A stretch of DNA of 64,000 nucleotides from Mycobacterium paragordonae (lineage in GTDB: Bacteria > Actinomycetota > Actinomycetes > Mycobacteriales > Mycobacteriaceae). Shown here piece by piece: positions 27,318 to 38,448 of this stretch; within the stretch, counting starts at the first letter, position 1; each line of letters begins with the position of its first letter. A program made the position numbers and the translations under genes. Below the pieces are notes generated by a model. That model ran no database searches. It saw nothing but the letters and a program-made list of their open reading frames with translations, and was not told the DNA's origin. The stretch lies in assembly GCF_003614435.1 (NCBI RefSeq), contig NZ_CP025546.1, positions 1,178,001 to 1,242,000 of the forward strand. Reading direction: 5' to 3'.

Positions 27318-28751
27318 TTGTCTGCAGCCGCCCGGCACAGCGATGTGCTGATCGTCGGCGCCGGAAGCGCCGGTTCGGTTGTAGCCGAACGTCTTTCCGC
27401 CGATCCGAGCCGCAGCGTGACGGTGCTGGAGGCAGGTCCCGGACTCACCGATGCCCAGCTGCTGACGCGCACCCGCAACGGGCTGCAGCTACCCATCGGT
27501 GCGGGCAGCCCCCTGGCCGAGCGCTACCTGACCACACTCACCGACCACCCGGCGCGGCAGGCGTCGCTGGTGCGGGGAACGACGGTCGGCGGATCCGGCG
27601 CCGTCAACGGAGGCTACTTCTGCCGGGGACTGCCCGGCGACTTCGACCGCATGGCGATACCCGGCTGGGCATGGACCGACGTGCTGGACCACTTCCGGGC
27701 CATCGAGACGGATCTGGACTTCGCCACGCCCGCGCACGGCGACGGCGGCCGGATCCCGGTTCGCCGCACGCGCGATCTGACCGGCGTCACCGAGACCTTC
27801 GTCGCCGCCAGCCGGCGGGCGGGATTCGAGTGGGTCACCGATCTCAACGATGTCGGACCCGAGCTGCCGGCGGGCGTGGGCGCGGTGCCGCTCAATATCG
27901 TCGATGGCGTCCGCACCGGGTCCGGAGCCGCCTTCCTGTTACCCGCGCTACAGCGGCCGAACCTGCAGCTGCTGGATCGAACCCGGGCGGTGCGCCTGCG
28001 CTTTGCCGGTGCCACGGTAGTGGGTGTGGACGCAGTGGGGCCCGACGGCCCGATGGACCTCACGGCGGATCGAATCGTCTTGTCGTCCGGCACAATTCGA
28101 TCGGCACATCTGCTGATGCTCTCTGGCATAGGCGAACCGGCGATGCTGCGTTCCGCCGGCGTGAAAGTTGTTGCGGCGCTGCCGGTTGGGCTGCGATGCA
28201 GCGATCATCCGGAATGGGTGCTGCCGACCGACTGGGAGGTGGCGGCGGACCATCCGGTGTTGGAAGTCGTGCTCAGCACCGCCGAAGGTATCGAAATCCG
28301 GCCCTACACCGGTGGTTTCATTGCCATGACCGGCGATGGCGCTGCCGGGCACAGCGACTGGCCGCACCTCGGCGTGGCGCTGATGCGGCCGCGCTCGCGC
28401 GGACGCATCACCCTGGTGTCCGCAGACCCTGACACGCCGCCGCGAATCGAGCATCGTTACGACAGTGAGCCGGCCGACGTTGCAGATTTGCGGACGGGAT
28501 CTGAATTGGCCCGCGAATTCTGCTACACCACAACAGGTCCGGCGGCCTGGTCGACATCACAACATCTGTGTGGCAGCGCCCCGATGGGGATTGATGGTAA
28601 TTGTGATGCTGTGGTGGACAGCAGGTGTCGGGTTCTCGGCATCGAAAACCTCTGGGTGATAGACGGATCCATCCTCCCGGTGGTCCCCAGTCGCGGACCG
28701 CACGCGACCATCGTCATGGTGGGGCACCGCGCGGCTGAATTCGTTCAGTGA
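27318..28751 (+). CDS. mftG: GMC-family oxidoreductase MftG
   Basis: A 477-residue GMC flavoprotein. It starts at TTG 27318, eight bases after mftF; no better start precedes the dinucleotide motif. The FAD motif is VLIVGAGSAGSVVAERLSADPSRSVTVLEAG, followed by RGTTVGGSGAVNGGYFCRG and VLSSGTIRSAHLLMLSGIG. The C-terminus carries STSQHLCGSAPMG and LWVIDGSILPVVPSRGPHATIVMVGHRAAEF. MftG is believed to pass electrons from reduced mycofactocin to the respiratory chain. It is the last mft gene and is convergent with a PE gene. Confidence 0.9.
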   Translation: MSAAARHSDVLIVGAGSAGSVVAERLSADPSRSVTVLEAGPGLTDAQLLTRTRNGLQLPIGAGSPLAERYLTTLTDHPARQASLVRGTTVGGSGAVNGGYFCRGLPGDFDRMAIPGWAWTDVLDHFRAIETDLDFATPAHGDGGRIPVRRTRDLTGVTETFVAASRRAGFEWVTDLNDVGPELPAGVGAVPLNIVDGVRTGSGAAFLLPALQRPNLQLLDRTRAVRLRFAGATVVGVDAVGPDGPMDLTADRIVLSSGTIRSAHLLMLSGIGEPAMLRSAGVKVVAALPVGLRCSDHPEWVLPTDWEVAADHPVLEVVLSTAEGIEIRPYTGGFIAMTGDGAAGHSDWPHLGVALMRPRSRGRITLVSADPDTPPRIEHRYDSEPADVADLRTGSELAREFCYTTTGPAAWSTSQHLCGSAPMGIDGNCDAVVDSRCRVLGIENLWVIDGSILPVVPSRGPHATIVMVGHRAAEFVQ

Positions 28752-28755
28752 ACTG

Positions 28756-29451
28756 TCAGCTCGACGCCGGCGCCGCTTCGCCGGCGGATTCCATCCGCGC
28801 CGTCGGAGCACCGGCGATCGCCGCTGCCGGCACCGCCCGCGCCGCCAGCGGAGCCGGCAATGCCGACACCGCTGCCGTCTCCTCGATTTCGACGGGTTCC
28901 GCGGAGCGCGCCGCCAGCGCGGGTTGACGGGTCGCCGACCCTGCCGGCCCCACCGCCCCCGCCGTTACTGCCGAGGCCACCGATCCCACCGGCGTCGCGG
29001 CGGGTGCGATCGCCGAGCCCACCGGTCCGGCTACCGATGCCGCACTGACGGCCATCGTCTGCGCCGCGACCGCGGCCGCCGGCGCCGCGTGGACGGTTTC
29101 GTTCAAGACCCCGGGCCCCAGCGTCTGCTGCGGCATGTTCACGACACCGGACTGGACGCTGGAAACGTTCGCCGCCTCGGTGACGGCGTAGGACTGGGAG
29201 CCCAGGTTCATCAACTGGACGAACTGGTCGTGAAAGGCCGCCGCCTGTGCGCTGAGCGCCTGGAAGACCTCGGCGTGCGCGCCGAACAGAGAAGCGATCT
29301 CCGCTGACACCGCGTCGGCGCCGGCCGGGATGAATGCCCCGGTCGTCGGGAGTGCAGCCGCGGCGTTGGCATCGGCGATCGCCGAACCGATGTTCGCCAG
29401 ATCCGTTGCCGCCGCAGCGACATACTCCGGCGCAGCGATTACGTACGACAT
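28756..29451 (-). CDS. PE-family protein
   Basis: A 231-residue PE protein. The N-terminal 95 residues match the PE helical hairpin: MSYVIAAPEYVAAAATDLANIGSAIADANAAA, then PAGADAVSAEIASLFGAHAEVFQALSAQAAAFHDQFVQLMNLG. The remaining 135 residues are Ala/Val/Pro-rich low complexity with no PGRS glycine repeats and no esterase motif. PE proteins are exported by ESX type VII systems, normally with a PPE partner, but no PPE gene is adjacent. It lies between mftG and an MFS gene, both of which have other conserved neighbours, so it is probably an insertion in this lineage. Confidence 0.9.
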   Translation of the reverse strand: MSYVIAAPEYVAAAATDLANIGSAIADANAAAALPTTGAFIPAGADAVSAEIASLFGAHAEVFQALSAQAAAFHDQFVQLMNLGSQSYAVTEAANVSSVQSGVVNMPQQTLGPGVLNETVHAAPAAAVAAQTMAVSAASVAGPVGSAIAPAATPVGSVASAVTAGAVGPAGSATRQPALAARSAEPVEIEETAAVSALPAPLAARAVPAAAIAGAPTARMESAGEAAPASS

Positions 29452-29551
29452 GCGGCCCCCCAGCCAAACATGGATCGTGTCCGACGCCCGTTACGAACCT
29501 TCCCCCTTATCGGATGGTAGCCGCACTAGGCGACGCCCGCGGCGTTTTCGC

Positions 29552-31141
29552 TCAATGCGATCGGGCCTGTCCGCGGACATTCCTGATGCGGCGGGCCAGG
29601 CGCAGTTGGCGCCCATCGCGGCCGGGAGCCCACAGCCCGATCAGCACCGCGGACACGGCGACGATCACCGCCATGGCGATGGTCGACGCATGCATGGCGT
29701 GCAGAAATGCCGTCTGGCTCAGGGTGGTCAGTCGATCACCCTGGGGGCCAAGCTTTTCCGATATTTCGACGGCCTTGGCCAGGGAGTCGGACGCGGGCCC
29801 GCGCACCGGCTCGGGGAACCCCGTCAGCCGCGGCCGGAGCTCGTCGCTGTAGCTGCCGGCAAGGATGGAGCCCGCCACCGCAATCCCCAGTGCGCCGCCC
29901 AGCTCACGTGCGGTGTCGTTGACCGCAGAGGCCACCCCCTGCTTCTCGTCCGGTACGGCCCCCATGATCGCCGACGTCGTGGGCGCCGTGCAGAGCCCGA
30001 TGCCGGTGCTCAGGATCAGGGTCGGCCAGGCGAAATCGAGGTAGGACGGGTGCAGGTCGAGCGTGAGCATGCACAAGAAGCCCACCGCCATCATCAGCGT
30101 GCCCAGGAACAGCACCAGGCGAAGTCCCAGCTTCGGCACGTACCACCATGACAGCGCCGAGCAGATGCCCAGCGGCACCATGAACGGACCGAGGGCCACC
30201 GCCGTCATCAGGGGTGAGTAACTCATGATCTGCTGGACGTACTGCATGGCGAGAAAGAAGAAGCCGAACGTGCCGCCGAACAGCACCACGATGGTCGCCA
30301 CGCCCGTCGCAAAGCTGGGATCGGCGAACAGGCGTACGTCCAGCAGCGGGTGTTTCCGCCGGAATTCGACCGCCGCGAAGACCCCGGCGATGACCGTGCC
30401 CAGCGCGAGTCCGCCCCAGACCTGGGCATCGTCCCAGCCCCGCGTGGGCGCCTGCAGGATTGCGAACACGCCGATCGCGACCGCCGCGCCGATCAGTACC
30501 GCGCCCCACCAGTCGACGCGGGGTGCGTCGTTGTCCCGGGACGGCGAAATGGTGCACGCCATAACGAAAATCAGCAGACCGCCCGCGCCCAACGACCAGA
30601 AGATGGCGTGCCAGTCCCAAAACCGAAGCAGCAGGCCGGAACCGAGCATGCCGATCACCCCGCCGGACCCGGCCGTGCCGGCCCAGATGCCAACGGCCCG
30701 CAGCCGCTGCTCTTTTGGATACGCCACGGTCAGCAGCGACAGTGTCGCGGGCATGACGAACGCAGCACCGACACCGGCCACGGCGCGTCCCGCGATGATC
30801 TGGGTCGGTGAGTGCAGCAGCGCCGGCGCGACCGAGGCCAGCGAGAAGATGACGAGGCCGGCGAGCAACGCGCCCCGGCGGCCGTACCGGTCACCGACCG
30901 CGCCCGCGGGCAGCAGCAGGCAGGCCAGCGCCACGGTGTACCCGTCGACGATCCACGTCAGTTGCGTCTGCGTGGCGGAGGTGGCGACCGCGATGTCTCC
31001 CAGTGCGGTATTCAGCGCCGTCATCGACGCAACCACCAGCGACACCCCGAGGCACGCCACCGCCAGCGTCCAGCGCTGTGCCCGGGTGCTGTGGCCTGCT
31101 TCGTGCCCGCGCTCTCCGGGCCGGACTATGGTCTGGACCAT
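29552..31141 (-). CDS. MFS multidrug exporter, 14-helix DHA2 type
   Basis: A 529-residue transporter with about 14 hydrophobic segments. The loop 2-3 motif GAVGDRYGRRGALLAG (motif A) and the antiporter motif AGSGGVIGMLGSG (motif C, helix 5) identify a proton-driven drug exporter of the EmrB/QacA group. ALNTALGDIAVA and LTWIVDGYTVALACLLLPAG are typical of helices 1-2. A charged tail (GRDGRQLRLARRIRNVRGQARSH) follows the last helix. It is divergent from a TetR gene, with a palindrome between them, the usual arrangement for a repressor-controlled efflux pump. The substrate is unknown. Confidence 0.92.
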   Translation of the reverse strand: MVQTIVRPGERGHEAGHSTRAQRWTLAVACLGVSLVVASMTALNTALGDIAVATSATQTQLTWIVDGYTVALACLLLPAGAVGDRYGRRGALLAGLVIFSLASVAPALLHSPTQIIAGRAVAGVGAAFVMPATLSLLTVAYPKEQRLRAVGIWAGTAGSGGVIGMLGSGLLLRFWDWHAIFWSLGAGGLLIFVMACTISPSRDNDAPRVDWWGAVLIGAAVAIGVFAILQAPTRGWDDAQVWGGLALGTVIAGVFAAVEFRRKHPLLDVRLFADPSFATGVATIVVLFGGTFGFFFLAMQYVQQIMSYSPLMTAVALGPFMVPLGICSALSWWYVPKLGLRLVLFLGTLMMAVGFLCMLTLDLHPSYLDFAWPTLILSTGIGLCTAPTTSAIMGAVPDEKQGVASAVNDTARELGGALGIAVAGSILAGSYSDELRPRLTGFPEPVRGPASDSLAKAVEISEKLGPQGDRLTTLSQTAFLHAMHASTIAMAVIVAVSAVLIGLWAPGRDGRQLRLARRIRNVRGQARSH

Positions 31142-31175
31142 GTGTGGCGCCCCCTTTCGGTGGCGAGGTAGTGAC

Positions 31176-31192
31176 CGAGACTAATAGTCTCG
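31176..31192. promoter_or_regulatory. Perfect palindromic operator between MFS and TetR
   Basis: CGAGACTAATAGTCTCG is a perfect 17-bp palindrome in the 106-base divergent interval. A second palindrome, ATGGTCTGGACCAT (31128-31141), overlaps the MFS start codon. The first is the likely TetR binding site and would cover both promoters. Confidence 0.65.
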
Positions 31193-31247
31193 TAGGTAGA
31201 CCATTGATCTCGTTTCCAAACAAGTTCAAACCAGGAGGTGCATCACA

Positions 31248-31907
31248 ATCAGCGAGGGGAGTTACCGGGATCCCCGTCCGGCACGCTCGCGGGCTCGTTT
31301 GCTGGAGGCGGCTGCCGGGCTGCTGCGCAGCGGAGGACCCAGCGCGGTGACCGTCGACGCGGTCACGCGGGCCGCCAACGTCGCCAGGGCTACTCTCTAT
31401 CGCCATTTCCCTAGCGGAAACGATTTGCTGGCAGCAACATTCAGCAGTCTCATCCCGCCCGCGCCGATGCCGCCGGCCGAAGGCTCGCTGCGCGAACGGT
31501 TACTGGCCCTGGTCCTGGCCCAGGCCGAAGCCATCGCCGAAGCGCCCGCTGTGCTGACCGCGATGGCTTGGCTGGCGCTGGGCCCGGACCTGCAGGAACT
31601 ACCCGGGCCGAGCGACTCGCCCGCGGCGCAGAGCGCGATCACCGGCCTGCGCGAGCGCATCGCCCAGCAGTACGCGGCGCCCTTCGACGCGCTGTTCGAC
31701 AGCCCACAGGCCGCCGAGTTGGGCACCGAGTTGGGGAAAGTCGACCGCTCGAGCGCAATCGCGCTGCTGATCGGCCCCCTGGTGCTCGGCCGGCTGAGCA
31801 CGCTGCCGGCCTTCGACTATCGAGAGACCGCGCGCGCCGCCGTCGACGGCTTCCTGGAGGTCCAGTGCCGTCGCGGCGGGACGGTCAAAGACCGGTCCGG
31901 TCCTTGA
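31248..31907 (+). CDS. TetR-family regulator with a probable ATC start
   Basis: A TetR regulator of about 219 residues. The HTH region PARSRARLLEAAAGLLRSGGPSAVTVDAVTRAANVARATLYRHFPSGNDLLAATF is unmistakable. The frame is open from a stop at 31197-31199, yet has no ATG, GTG or TTG before a TTG at 31299, which would cut into helix 1. A perfect AGGAGG at 31233-31238 points to the ATC at 31248, nine bases on, as the start. It is divergent from the MFS exporter and most likely represses it. A sequencing error or a true rare start codon both fit. Confidence 0.8.
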   Translation: MSEGSYRDPRPARSRARLLEAAAGLLRSGGPSAVTVDAVTRAANVARATLYRHFPSGNDLLAATFSSLIPPAPMPPAEGSLRERLLALVLAQAEAIAEAPAVLTAMAWLALGPDLQELPGPSDSPAAQSAITGLRERIAQQYAAPFDALFDSPQAAELGTELGKVDRSSAIALLIGPLVLGRLSTLPAFDYRETARAAVDGFLEVQCRRGGTVKDRSGP

Positions 31908-32271
31908 TCCGCTGCCGGACCGCGGGCTTGCCCTCAGCGAGTGTTGCCAGACCCAGCCGGGTAGCGCTCCAACGGAACTCGTTGTCGACGATCCACCGCA
32001 CGTACGCCAGTTCCGAGTGCTCCAGCAGCTGAACGGCTTCCAGTAACGACTCCTGCACCGGACGCGCCGGCAGGATCAGGCCCCGGCGCTGCGGGAAGCC
32101 GCGGAACATCCAGTCGCTGAAGTCGGACAGCGCCAGCACCGGTACGCGCCTGGGTGCGTCGGGGCCGAAGGCGGCCATCAGCTCTGCGGCCAGCTCGCCC
32201 GGCGGCGCGCCGTTGATCCAGTCGACCATGGGTTGTGCCGCGTCAGGTTCTCCCGGATTGGGACCAATCAC
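31885..32271 (-). CDS. Conserved hypothetical protein
   Basis: A 128-residue soluble protein of unknown function, convergent with and overlapping the TetR gene by 23 bases. Recognisable features are a Trp-containing block (SDFSDWMFRGFPQRRGLILPARPVQESLLEAVQLLEHSELAYVRWIVDNEFRWSATRLGLATL) and an amphipathic C-terminus. No signal peptide, membrane segment or catalytic motif was seen. Alternative starts inside the first 20 residues are possible. It precedes the S10 operon on the opposite strand, so the divergent interval holds the S10 promoter. Confidence 0.6.
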   Translation of the reverse strand: MIGPNPGEPDAAQPMVDWINGAPPGELAAELMAAFGPDAPRRVPVLALSDFSDWMFRGFPQRRGLILPARPVQESLLEAVQLLEHSELAYVRWIVDNEFRWSATRLGLATLAEGKPAVRQRIKDRTGL

Positions 32272-32397
32272 GGCCTGGGAGCCTACGCGCGCCGGTCGGC
32301 GCCGGTCGAGGACGCGCCATAAAAGCCCTGGTAGCGTCGCTGCCGACGACGATCGGGGACCGTTCGGGGCGGGCCGCCGGTGTTCAGGGCCCGGGAT

Positions 32398-32426
32398 TTG
32401 GCCCAGGCGTTGATCTGGGGCATACT
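32398..32426 (+). promoter_or_regulatory. Candidate S10 operon promoter
   Basis: TTGGCC (32398-32403), a 17-base spacer and CATACT (32421-32426) form a reasonable SigA-type promoter and would give a leader of about 295 bases. The interval 32272-32728 has no supported gene. A hairpin at 32620-32646 (GATCGGCCCT against AGGGCGGTCGATC) is the only clear structure in the leader. Confidence 0.4.
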
Positions 32427-32619
32427 GTTCAGGTTGCCCTGCGCCAGGTTCATCCCTGGCCGGGCATACGACCAGCGCTCACATGGGCGCGTCCGGTCCC
32501 CACCTTGGAGCGCGACTAATTCGGCCGCCTACGAGGCTGCGTGCGGGTGACACACCCGAGCGCGGGGAGCGGTTGAACCACGACAGGTAAACAGCGGCGC
32601 AGTATCCGGCGCAACGCTA

Positions 32620-32646
32620 GATCGGCCCTCCTCAGGGCGGTCGATC
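32620..32646 (+). other. Hairpin in the S10 leader
   Basis: GATCGGCCCT and AGGGCGGTCGATC pair around CTC with small mismatches, about 85 bases before rpsJ. It could be a regulatory leader structure, but no known ribosomal-protein binding motif was recognised. Confidence 0.35.
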
Positions 32647-32728
32647 CGCGCGCCGGGGGGCACTGGAGTCGAATAACGACTGAAGTCCGGACACGGGCTC
32701 ACAGTGTGGGAGAAGAGGTAGGAGAAGC

Positions 32729-33034
32729 GTGGCGGGACAAAAGATCCGCATCAGGCTCAAGGCCTACGACCATGAGGCTATTGACGCGTCGGCGCGCAAG
32801 ATCGTCGAGACCGTCGTGCGTACCGGAGCCAGCGTCGTGGGACCGGTGCCGCTGCCGACGGAAAAGAACGTGTACTGCGTCATCCGCTCTCCGCATAAGT
32901 ACAAGGACTCGCGGGAGCACTTCGAGATGCGTACACACAAGCGTCTGATCGACATCCTCGACCCGACGCCGAAGACCGTTGACGCGTTGATGCGCATCGA
33001 TCTTCCGGCCAGCGTCGACGTCAACATCCAGTAG
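32729..33034 (+). CDS. rpsJ: 30S ribosomal protein S10
   Basis: A 101-residue S10 (NusE), part of the 30S head and a partner in NusG/NusB antitermination. [39 protein letters not shown] is the conserved core. GTG start with GTAGGAG upstream. First gene of the S10 operon after a long leader. Confidence 0.98.
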   Translation: MAGQKIRIRLKAYDHEAIDASARKIVETVVRTGASVVGPVPLPTEKNVYCVIRSPHKYKDSREHFEMRTHKRLIDILDPTPKTVDALMRIDLPASVDVNIQ

Positions 33035-33048
33035 GAGCTTGGGCAGCA

Positions 33049-33702
33049 ATGGCAAGAAAAGGCATTCTGGGTACCAAGCTGGGCATGACGCAGGTATTCG
33101 ACGAGAACAACAGAGTCGTGCCGGTGACTGTCGTCAAGGCCGGGCCGAACGTGGTGACCCGCGTCCGTACCCCGGAGCGTGACGGATACAGCGCCGTGCA
33201 ACTGGCTTACGGCGAAATCAGCCCACGCAAGGTCAACAAGCCGGTCACCGGCCAGTACGCCGCCGCGGGGGTCAACCCGCGCCGGCACCTGGCCGAGTTG
33301 CGGCTGGACGACGCGGAAGCGGCGGCCGAGTACGAGGTCGGCCAGGAGCTGACGGCGGAGATCTTCGCCGACGGCGCTTACGTCGATGTCACCGGCACCT
33401 CCAAGGGCAAAGGCTTCGCCGGCACCATGAAGCGGCACGGCTTCCGTGGGCAGGGCGCCAGCCACGGCGCCCAGGCGGTACACCGCCGCCCGGGTTCCAT
33501 TGGCGGATGCGCCACTCCGGCAAGGGTTTTCAAGGGCACGCGGATGGCCGGCCGGATGGGTAACGACCGGGTGACCGTGCAGAACCTGGTGGTGCACAAG
33601 GTCGACGCCGCCAACGGCGTGCTGTTGATCAAGGGTGCGGTCCCCGGCCGCACCGGCGGACTCGTCGTGGTCCGCAGCGCGATCAAACGAGGTGAGAAGT
33701 AA
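33049..33702 (+). CDS. rplC: 50S ribosomal protein L3
   Basis: A 217-residue L3, which binds early near the peptidyl-transferase centre. The start [18 protein letters not shown] and the central [33 protein letters not shown] loop are intact. Its stop overlaps the rplD ATG by one base. Confidence 0.98.
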   Translation: MARKGILGTKLGMTQVFDENNRVVPVTVVKAGPNVVTRVRTPERDGYSAVQLAYGEISPRKVNKPVTGQYAAAGVNPRRHLAELRLDDAEAAAEYEVGQELTAEIFADGAYVDVTGTSKGKGFAGTMKRHGFRGQGASHGAQAVHRRPGSIGGCATPARVFKGTRMAGRMGNDRVTVQNLVVHKVDAANGVLLIKGAVPGRTGGLVVVRSAIKRGEK

Positions 33703-34382
33703 TGGCCGCACAAGATTCCAACAGCTTGAAAATTGACGTGAAGACGCCGGCGGGCAAGGTTGACGGCTCCATCGAGCTGCCCGCCGAGCTGTTCGACGCG
33801 CCGGCCAACATCGCACTGATGCACCAGGTGGTCACGGCGCAGCGCGCCGCGGCCCGCCAGGGCACGCACTCCACCAAGACCCGCGGTGACGTCAGTGGCG
33901 GTGGCCGCAAGCCGTACCGGCAGAAGGGAACCGGCCGCGCCCGCCAGGGTTCGACCCGGGCTCCGCAGTTCACCGGCGGTGGTGTGGTGCACGGTCCCAA
34001 GCCGCGCGACTACAGCCAGCGCACGCCCAAGAAGATGATCGCCGCCGCGTTGCGCGGGGCGCTGTCCGACCGGGCCCGCAACGGACGCATCCACGCGGTC
34101 ACCGAGCTGGTGGAGGGGCAGACCCCGTCGACCAAGAGCGCCAAGGCTTTCCTGGCCACGCTGACCGAACGCAAGCAGGTCCTGGTGGTCGTCGGCCGTA
34201 GCGACGAGGCCGGTGTGAAGAGCGTGCGCAACCTGCCCGGTGTGCACATCCTGCCGCCGGACCAGCTCAACACCTACGACGTGCTGCACGCCGACGACGT
34301 GGTGTTCAGCGTCGAGGCCTTGAACGCCTACATCGCAGCCAATACCGCCAATGCGGCATCTTCCGAGGAGGTTTCGGCCTGA
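33702..34382 (+). CDS. rplD: 50S ribosomal protein L4
   Basis: A 226-residue L4. The extended loop [50 protein letters not shown], which lines the exit tunnel, is present. In E. coli L4 represses its own operon; whether that applies here is unknown. One-base overlaps with rplC and rplW. Confidence 0.98.
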   Translation: MAAQDSNSLKIDVKTPAGKVDGSIELPAELFDAPANIALMHQVVTAQRAAARQGTHSTKTRGDVSGGGRKPYRQKGTGRARQGSTRAPQFTGGGVVHGPKPRDYSQRTPKKMIAAALRGALSDRARNGRIHAVTELVEGQTPSTKSAKAFLATLTERKQVLVVVGRSDEAGVKSVRNLPGVHILPPDQLNTYDVLHADDVVFSVEALNAYIAANTANAASSEEVSA

Positions 34383-34684
34383 TGGCAACCATCGCTGACC
34401 CCCGCGACATCATCCTGGCGCCGGTCATCTCCGAGAAGTCCTACGGGCTGCTTGACAACAACGTGTACACCTTCGTGGTGCACCCCGACTCGAACAAGAC
34501 GCAGATCAAGATCGCCATCGAGAAGATCTTCGCCGTCAAGGTCGCTTCGGTGAACACCGCGAATCGGCAGGGCAAGCGCAAGCGCACCCGGTCCGGTTAC
34601 GGGACGCGCAAGAGCACCAAGCGCGCCATCGTCACCCTGGCGCCGGGTAGCAAGCAGATTGACCTGTTCGGAGCCCCGGCCTAG
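34382..34684 (+). CDS. rplW: 50S ribosomal protein L23
   Basis: A 100-residue L23 at the tunnel exit, a docking site for trigger factor and [43 protein letters not shown] and the basic [25 protein letters not shown] are typical. Its ATG overlaps the rplD stop by one base. Confidence 0.97.
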   Translation: MATIADPRDIILAPVISEKSYGLLDNNVYTFVVHPDSNKTQIKIAIEKIFAVKVASVNTANRQGKRKRTRSGYGTRKSTKRAIVTLAPGSKQIDLFGAPA

Positions 34685-34716
34685 CCGGCGAGCGCGAGAG
34701 AAAGATCTGATCAGAC

Positions 34717-35559
<843 letters not shown>

Positions 35560-35571
35560 GAGTAACCAACC

Positions 35572-35849
35572 ATGCCACGCAGCCTGAAGAAGGGTCCGTT
35601 CGTCGACGACCATCTGCTCAAGAAGGTCGATGTGCAGAACGAGAAGAACACCAAGCAGGTCATCAAGACCTGGTCGCGACGGTCCACCATCATCCCGGAC
35701 TTCATCGGCCACACGTTCGCGGTGCACGACGGCCGCAAGCACGTGCCGGTGTTCGTCACCGAGTCGATGGTGGGGCACAAGCTGGGGGAGTTCGCGCCCA
35801 CCCGCACCTTCAAGGGACACATCAAGGACGACCGGAAGAGTAAGCGGCG

Positions 35850-35853
<4 letters not shown>
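35572..35853 (+). CDS. rpsS: 30S ribosomal protein S19
   Basis: A 93-residue S19 of the 30S head beginning [18 protein letters not shown], with [46 protein letters not shown] intact. Its TGA overlaps the rplV start by four bases. Confidence 0.98.
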
Positions 35854-37228
<1,375 letters not shown>

Positions 37229-37231
37229 ATC

Positions 37232-37648
37232 ATGCTGATTCCCCGCAAGGTCAAACACCGCAAGCAGCACCACCCCCGCCAACGCGGCATCGCCAGTGGC
37301 GGCACCGCGGTGAACTTCGGTGACTACGGTATCCAGGCGCTCGAACACGCCTACGTCACCAACCGGCAGATCGAGTCCGCTCGTATCGCCATCAACCGGC
37401 ACATCAAGCGTGGCGGCAAGGTGTGGATCAACATCTTCCCGGACCGCCCGCTGACCAAGAAGCCCGCTGAGACCCGGATGGGTTCGGGTAAGGGCTCGCC
37501 GGAGTGGTGGGTGGTCAACGTCAAGCCCGGACGGGTGCTGTTCGAGCTGAGCTACCCGAACGAGCAGATCGCTCGCGCGGCGCTCACGCGAGCGATCCAC
37601 AAGCTGCCGATCAAGGCACGCATCGTTACCCGAGAGGAGCAGTTCTGA
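37232..37648 (+). CDS. rplP: 50S ribosomal protein L16
   Basis: A 138-residue L16 that helps place aminoacyl-tRNA at the A site. [19 protein letters not shown], the arginine-containing [25 protein letters not shown] loop and [14 protein letters not shown] are intact. Its stop overlaps the rpmC ATG by one base. Confidence 0.98.
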   Translation: MLIPRKVKHRKQHHPRQRGIASGGTAVNFGDYGIQALEHAYVTNRQIESARIAINRHIKRGGKVWINIFPDRPLTKKPAETRMGSGKGSPEWWVVNVKPGRVLFELSYPNEQIARAALTRAIHKLPIKARIVTREEQF

Positions 37649-37890
37649 TGGCAGTGGGAATCTCCCCTGGCGAACTGCGCGAGCTCACCGACGAGGAGCT
37701 GCAGGAGCGGGTTCGCGAGTCCAAGGAAGAGCTGTTCAATCTGCGCTTCCAGATGGCCACCGGTCAGCTCAGCAACAACCGCCGGCTCCGCGTCGTGCGT
37801 CAGGAGATCGCGCGCGTCTACACGGTGCTGCGCGAACGAGAACTGGGTCTGGCTAGCGGACCCGATGGGTCCGACGGTAAGGAGTCGTGA
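37648..37890 (+). CDS. rpmC: 50S ribosomal protein L29
   Basis: An 80-residue L29 at the tunnel exit. The helical core [56 protein letters not shown] is typical. A short acidic tail ([10 protein letters not shown]) extends it. ATG 37648 overlaps the rplP stop; its own stop overlaps the rpsQ ATG by one base. Confidence 0.97.
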   Translation: MAVGISPGELRELTDEELQERVRESKEELFNLRFQMATGQLSNNRRLRVVRQEIARVYTVLRERELGLASGPDGSDGKES

Positions 37891-38237
37891 TGGCAGAGGC
37901 TAAGAAGGCGGCTCCCAAGGCAGCCGCGACCAAGGATGCCCCCGCAAAAGATAAGGGCCCCAAGCACACTCCGGCCACCCCCAAGCCGCGCGGTCGCCGC
38001 AAGACCCGCATCGGCTACGTGGTCAGCGACAAGATGCAGAAGACCATCGTCGTCGAGCTCGAAGACCGCGTCCGGCACCCGTTGTACGGCAAGATCATCC
38101 GGACCACGAAGAAGGTCAAGGCCCACGACGAGAACAGCATCGCCGGCATCGGCGACCGCGTCTCGCTGATGGAGACGCGGCCGCTCTCGGCCACCAAGCG
38201 CTGGCGCCTCGTGGAGATCCTCGAGAAGGCCAAGTAG
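37890..38237 (+). CDS. rpsQ: 30S ribosomal protein S17
   Basis: A 115-residue S17. About 35 Lys/Ala/Pro-rich residues ([20 protein letters not shown]) precede the core [45 protein letters not shown]. Mycobacterial S17 carries this extension; E. coli S17 has 84 residues. It is the last gene of this S10 operon, followed by a strong terminator instead of rplN. Confidence 0.97.
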   Translation: MAEAKKAAPKAAATKDAPAKDKGPKHTPATPKPRGRRKTRIGYVVSDKMQKTIVVELEDRVRHPLYGKIIRTTKKVKAHDENSIAGIGDRVSLMETRPLSATKRWRLVEILEKAK

Positions 38238-38247
38238 CCCGCGAACA

Positions 38248-38293
38248 GACGCAAAAGCCCCCGTTTCCTACCTGGAACGGGGGCTTTTGCGTC
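38248..38293. terminator. Strong terminator after rpsQ
   Basis: A stem of about 20 bp, GACGCAAAAGCCCCCGTT paired with AACGGGGGCTTTTGCGTC and a short loop, begins 11 bases after rpsQ. It has A and T runs on opposite sides, so it can act in either direction. It separates the S10 operon from the accessory block. Confidence 0.92.
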
Positions 38294-38395
38294 TTCTCGC
38301 GCAAGAAAAATGGGGGTGTCCGCGAGTCCGTCCACCGATCGGGGGACAGCGAATACCACCGCATTCCGGCTCATCAGGGGACATCGCCGGCCGGG

Positions 38396-38427
38396 TTGAA
38401 TCGTTAGTTTCGAATTGCACGATTCAA
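38396..38427. promoter_or_regulatory. Inverted repeat upstream of the peptide-P450 pair
   Basis: TTGAATCGT (38396-38404) and ACGATTCAA (38419-38427) are perfect 9-bp arms. The 14-base centre contains TAGTTT (38405-38410), which fits a mycobacterial -10, so a bound repressor would cover the promoter. The right arm lies ten bases before the Shine-Dalgarno of the small ORF. No regulator gene is adjacent. Confidence 0.55.
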
Positions 38428-38448
38428 TCAGCGAGTCAAGGAGTAACC

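Noticed and set aside
32483..32590. ATG-led 35-codon frame in the S10 leader
   Set aside because: It has no Shine-Dalgarno and an Arg-rich random-looking translation.
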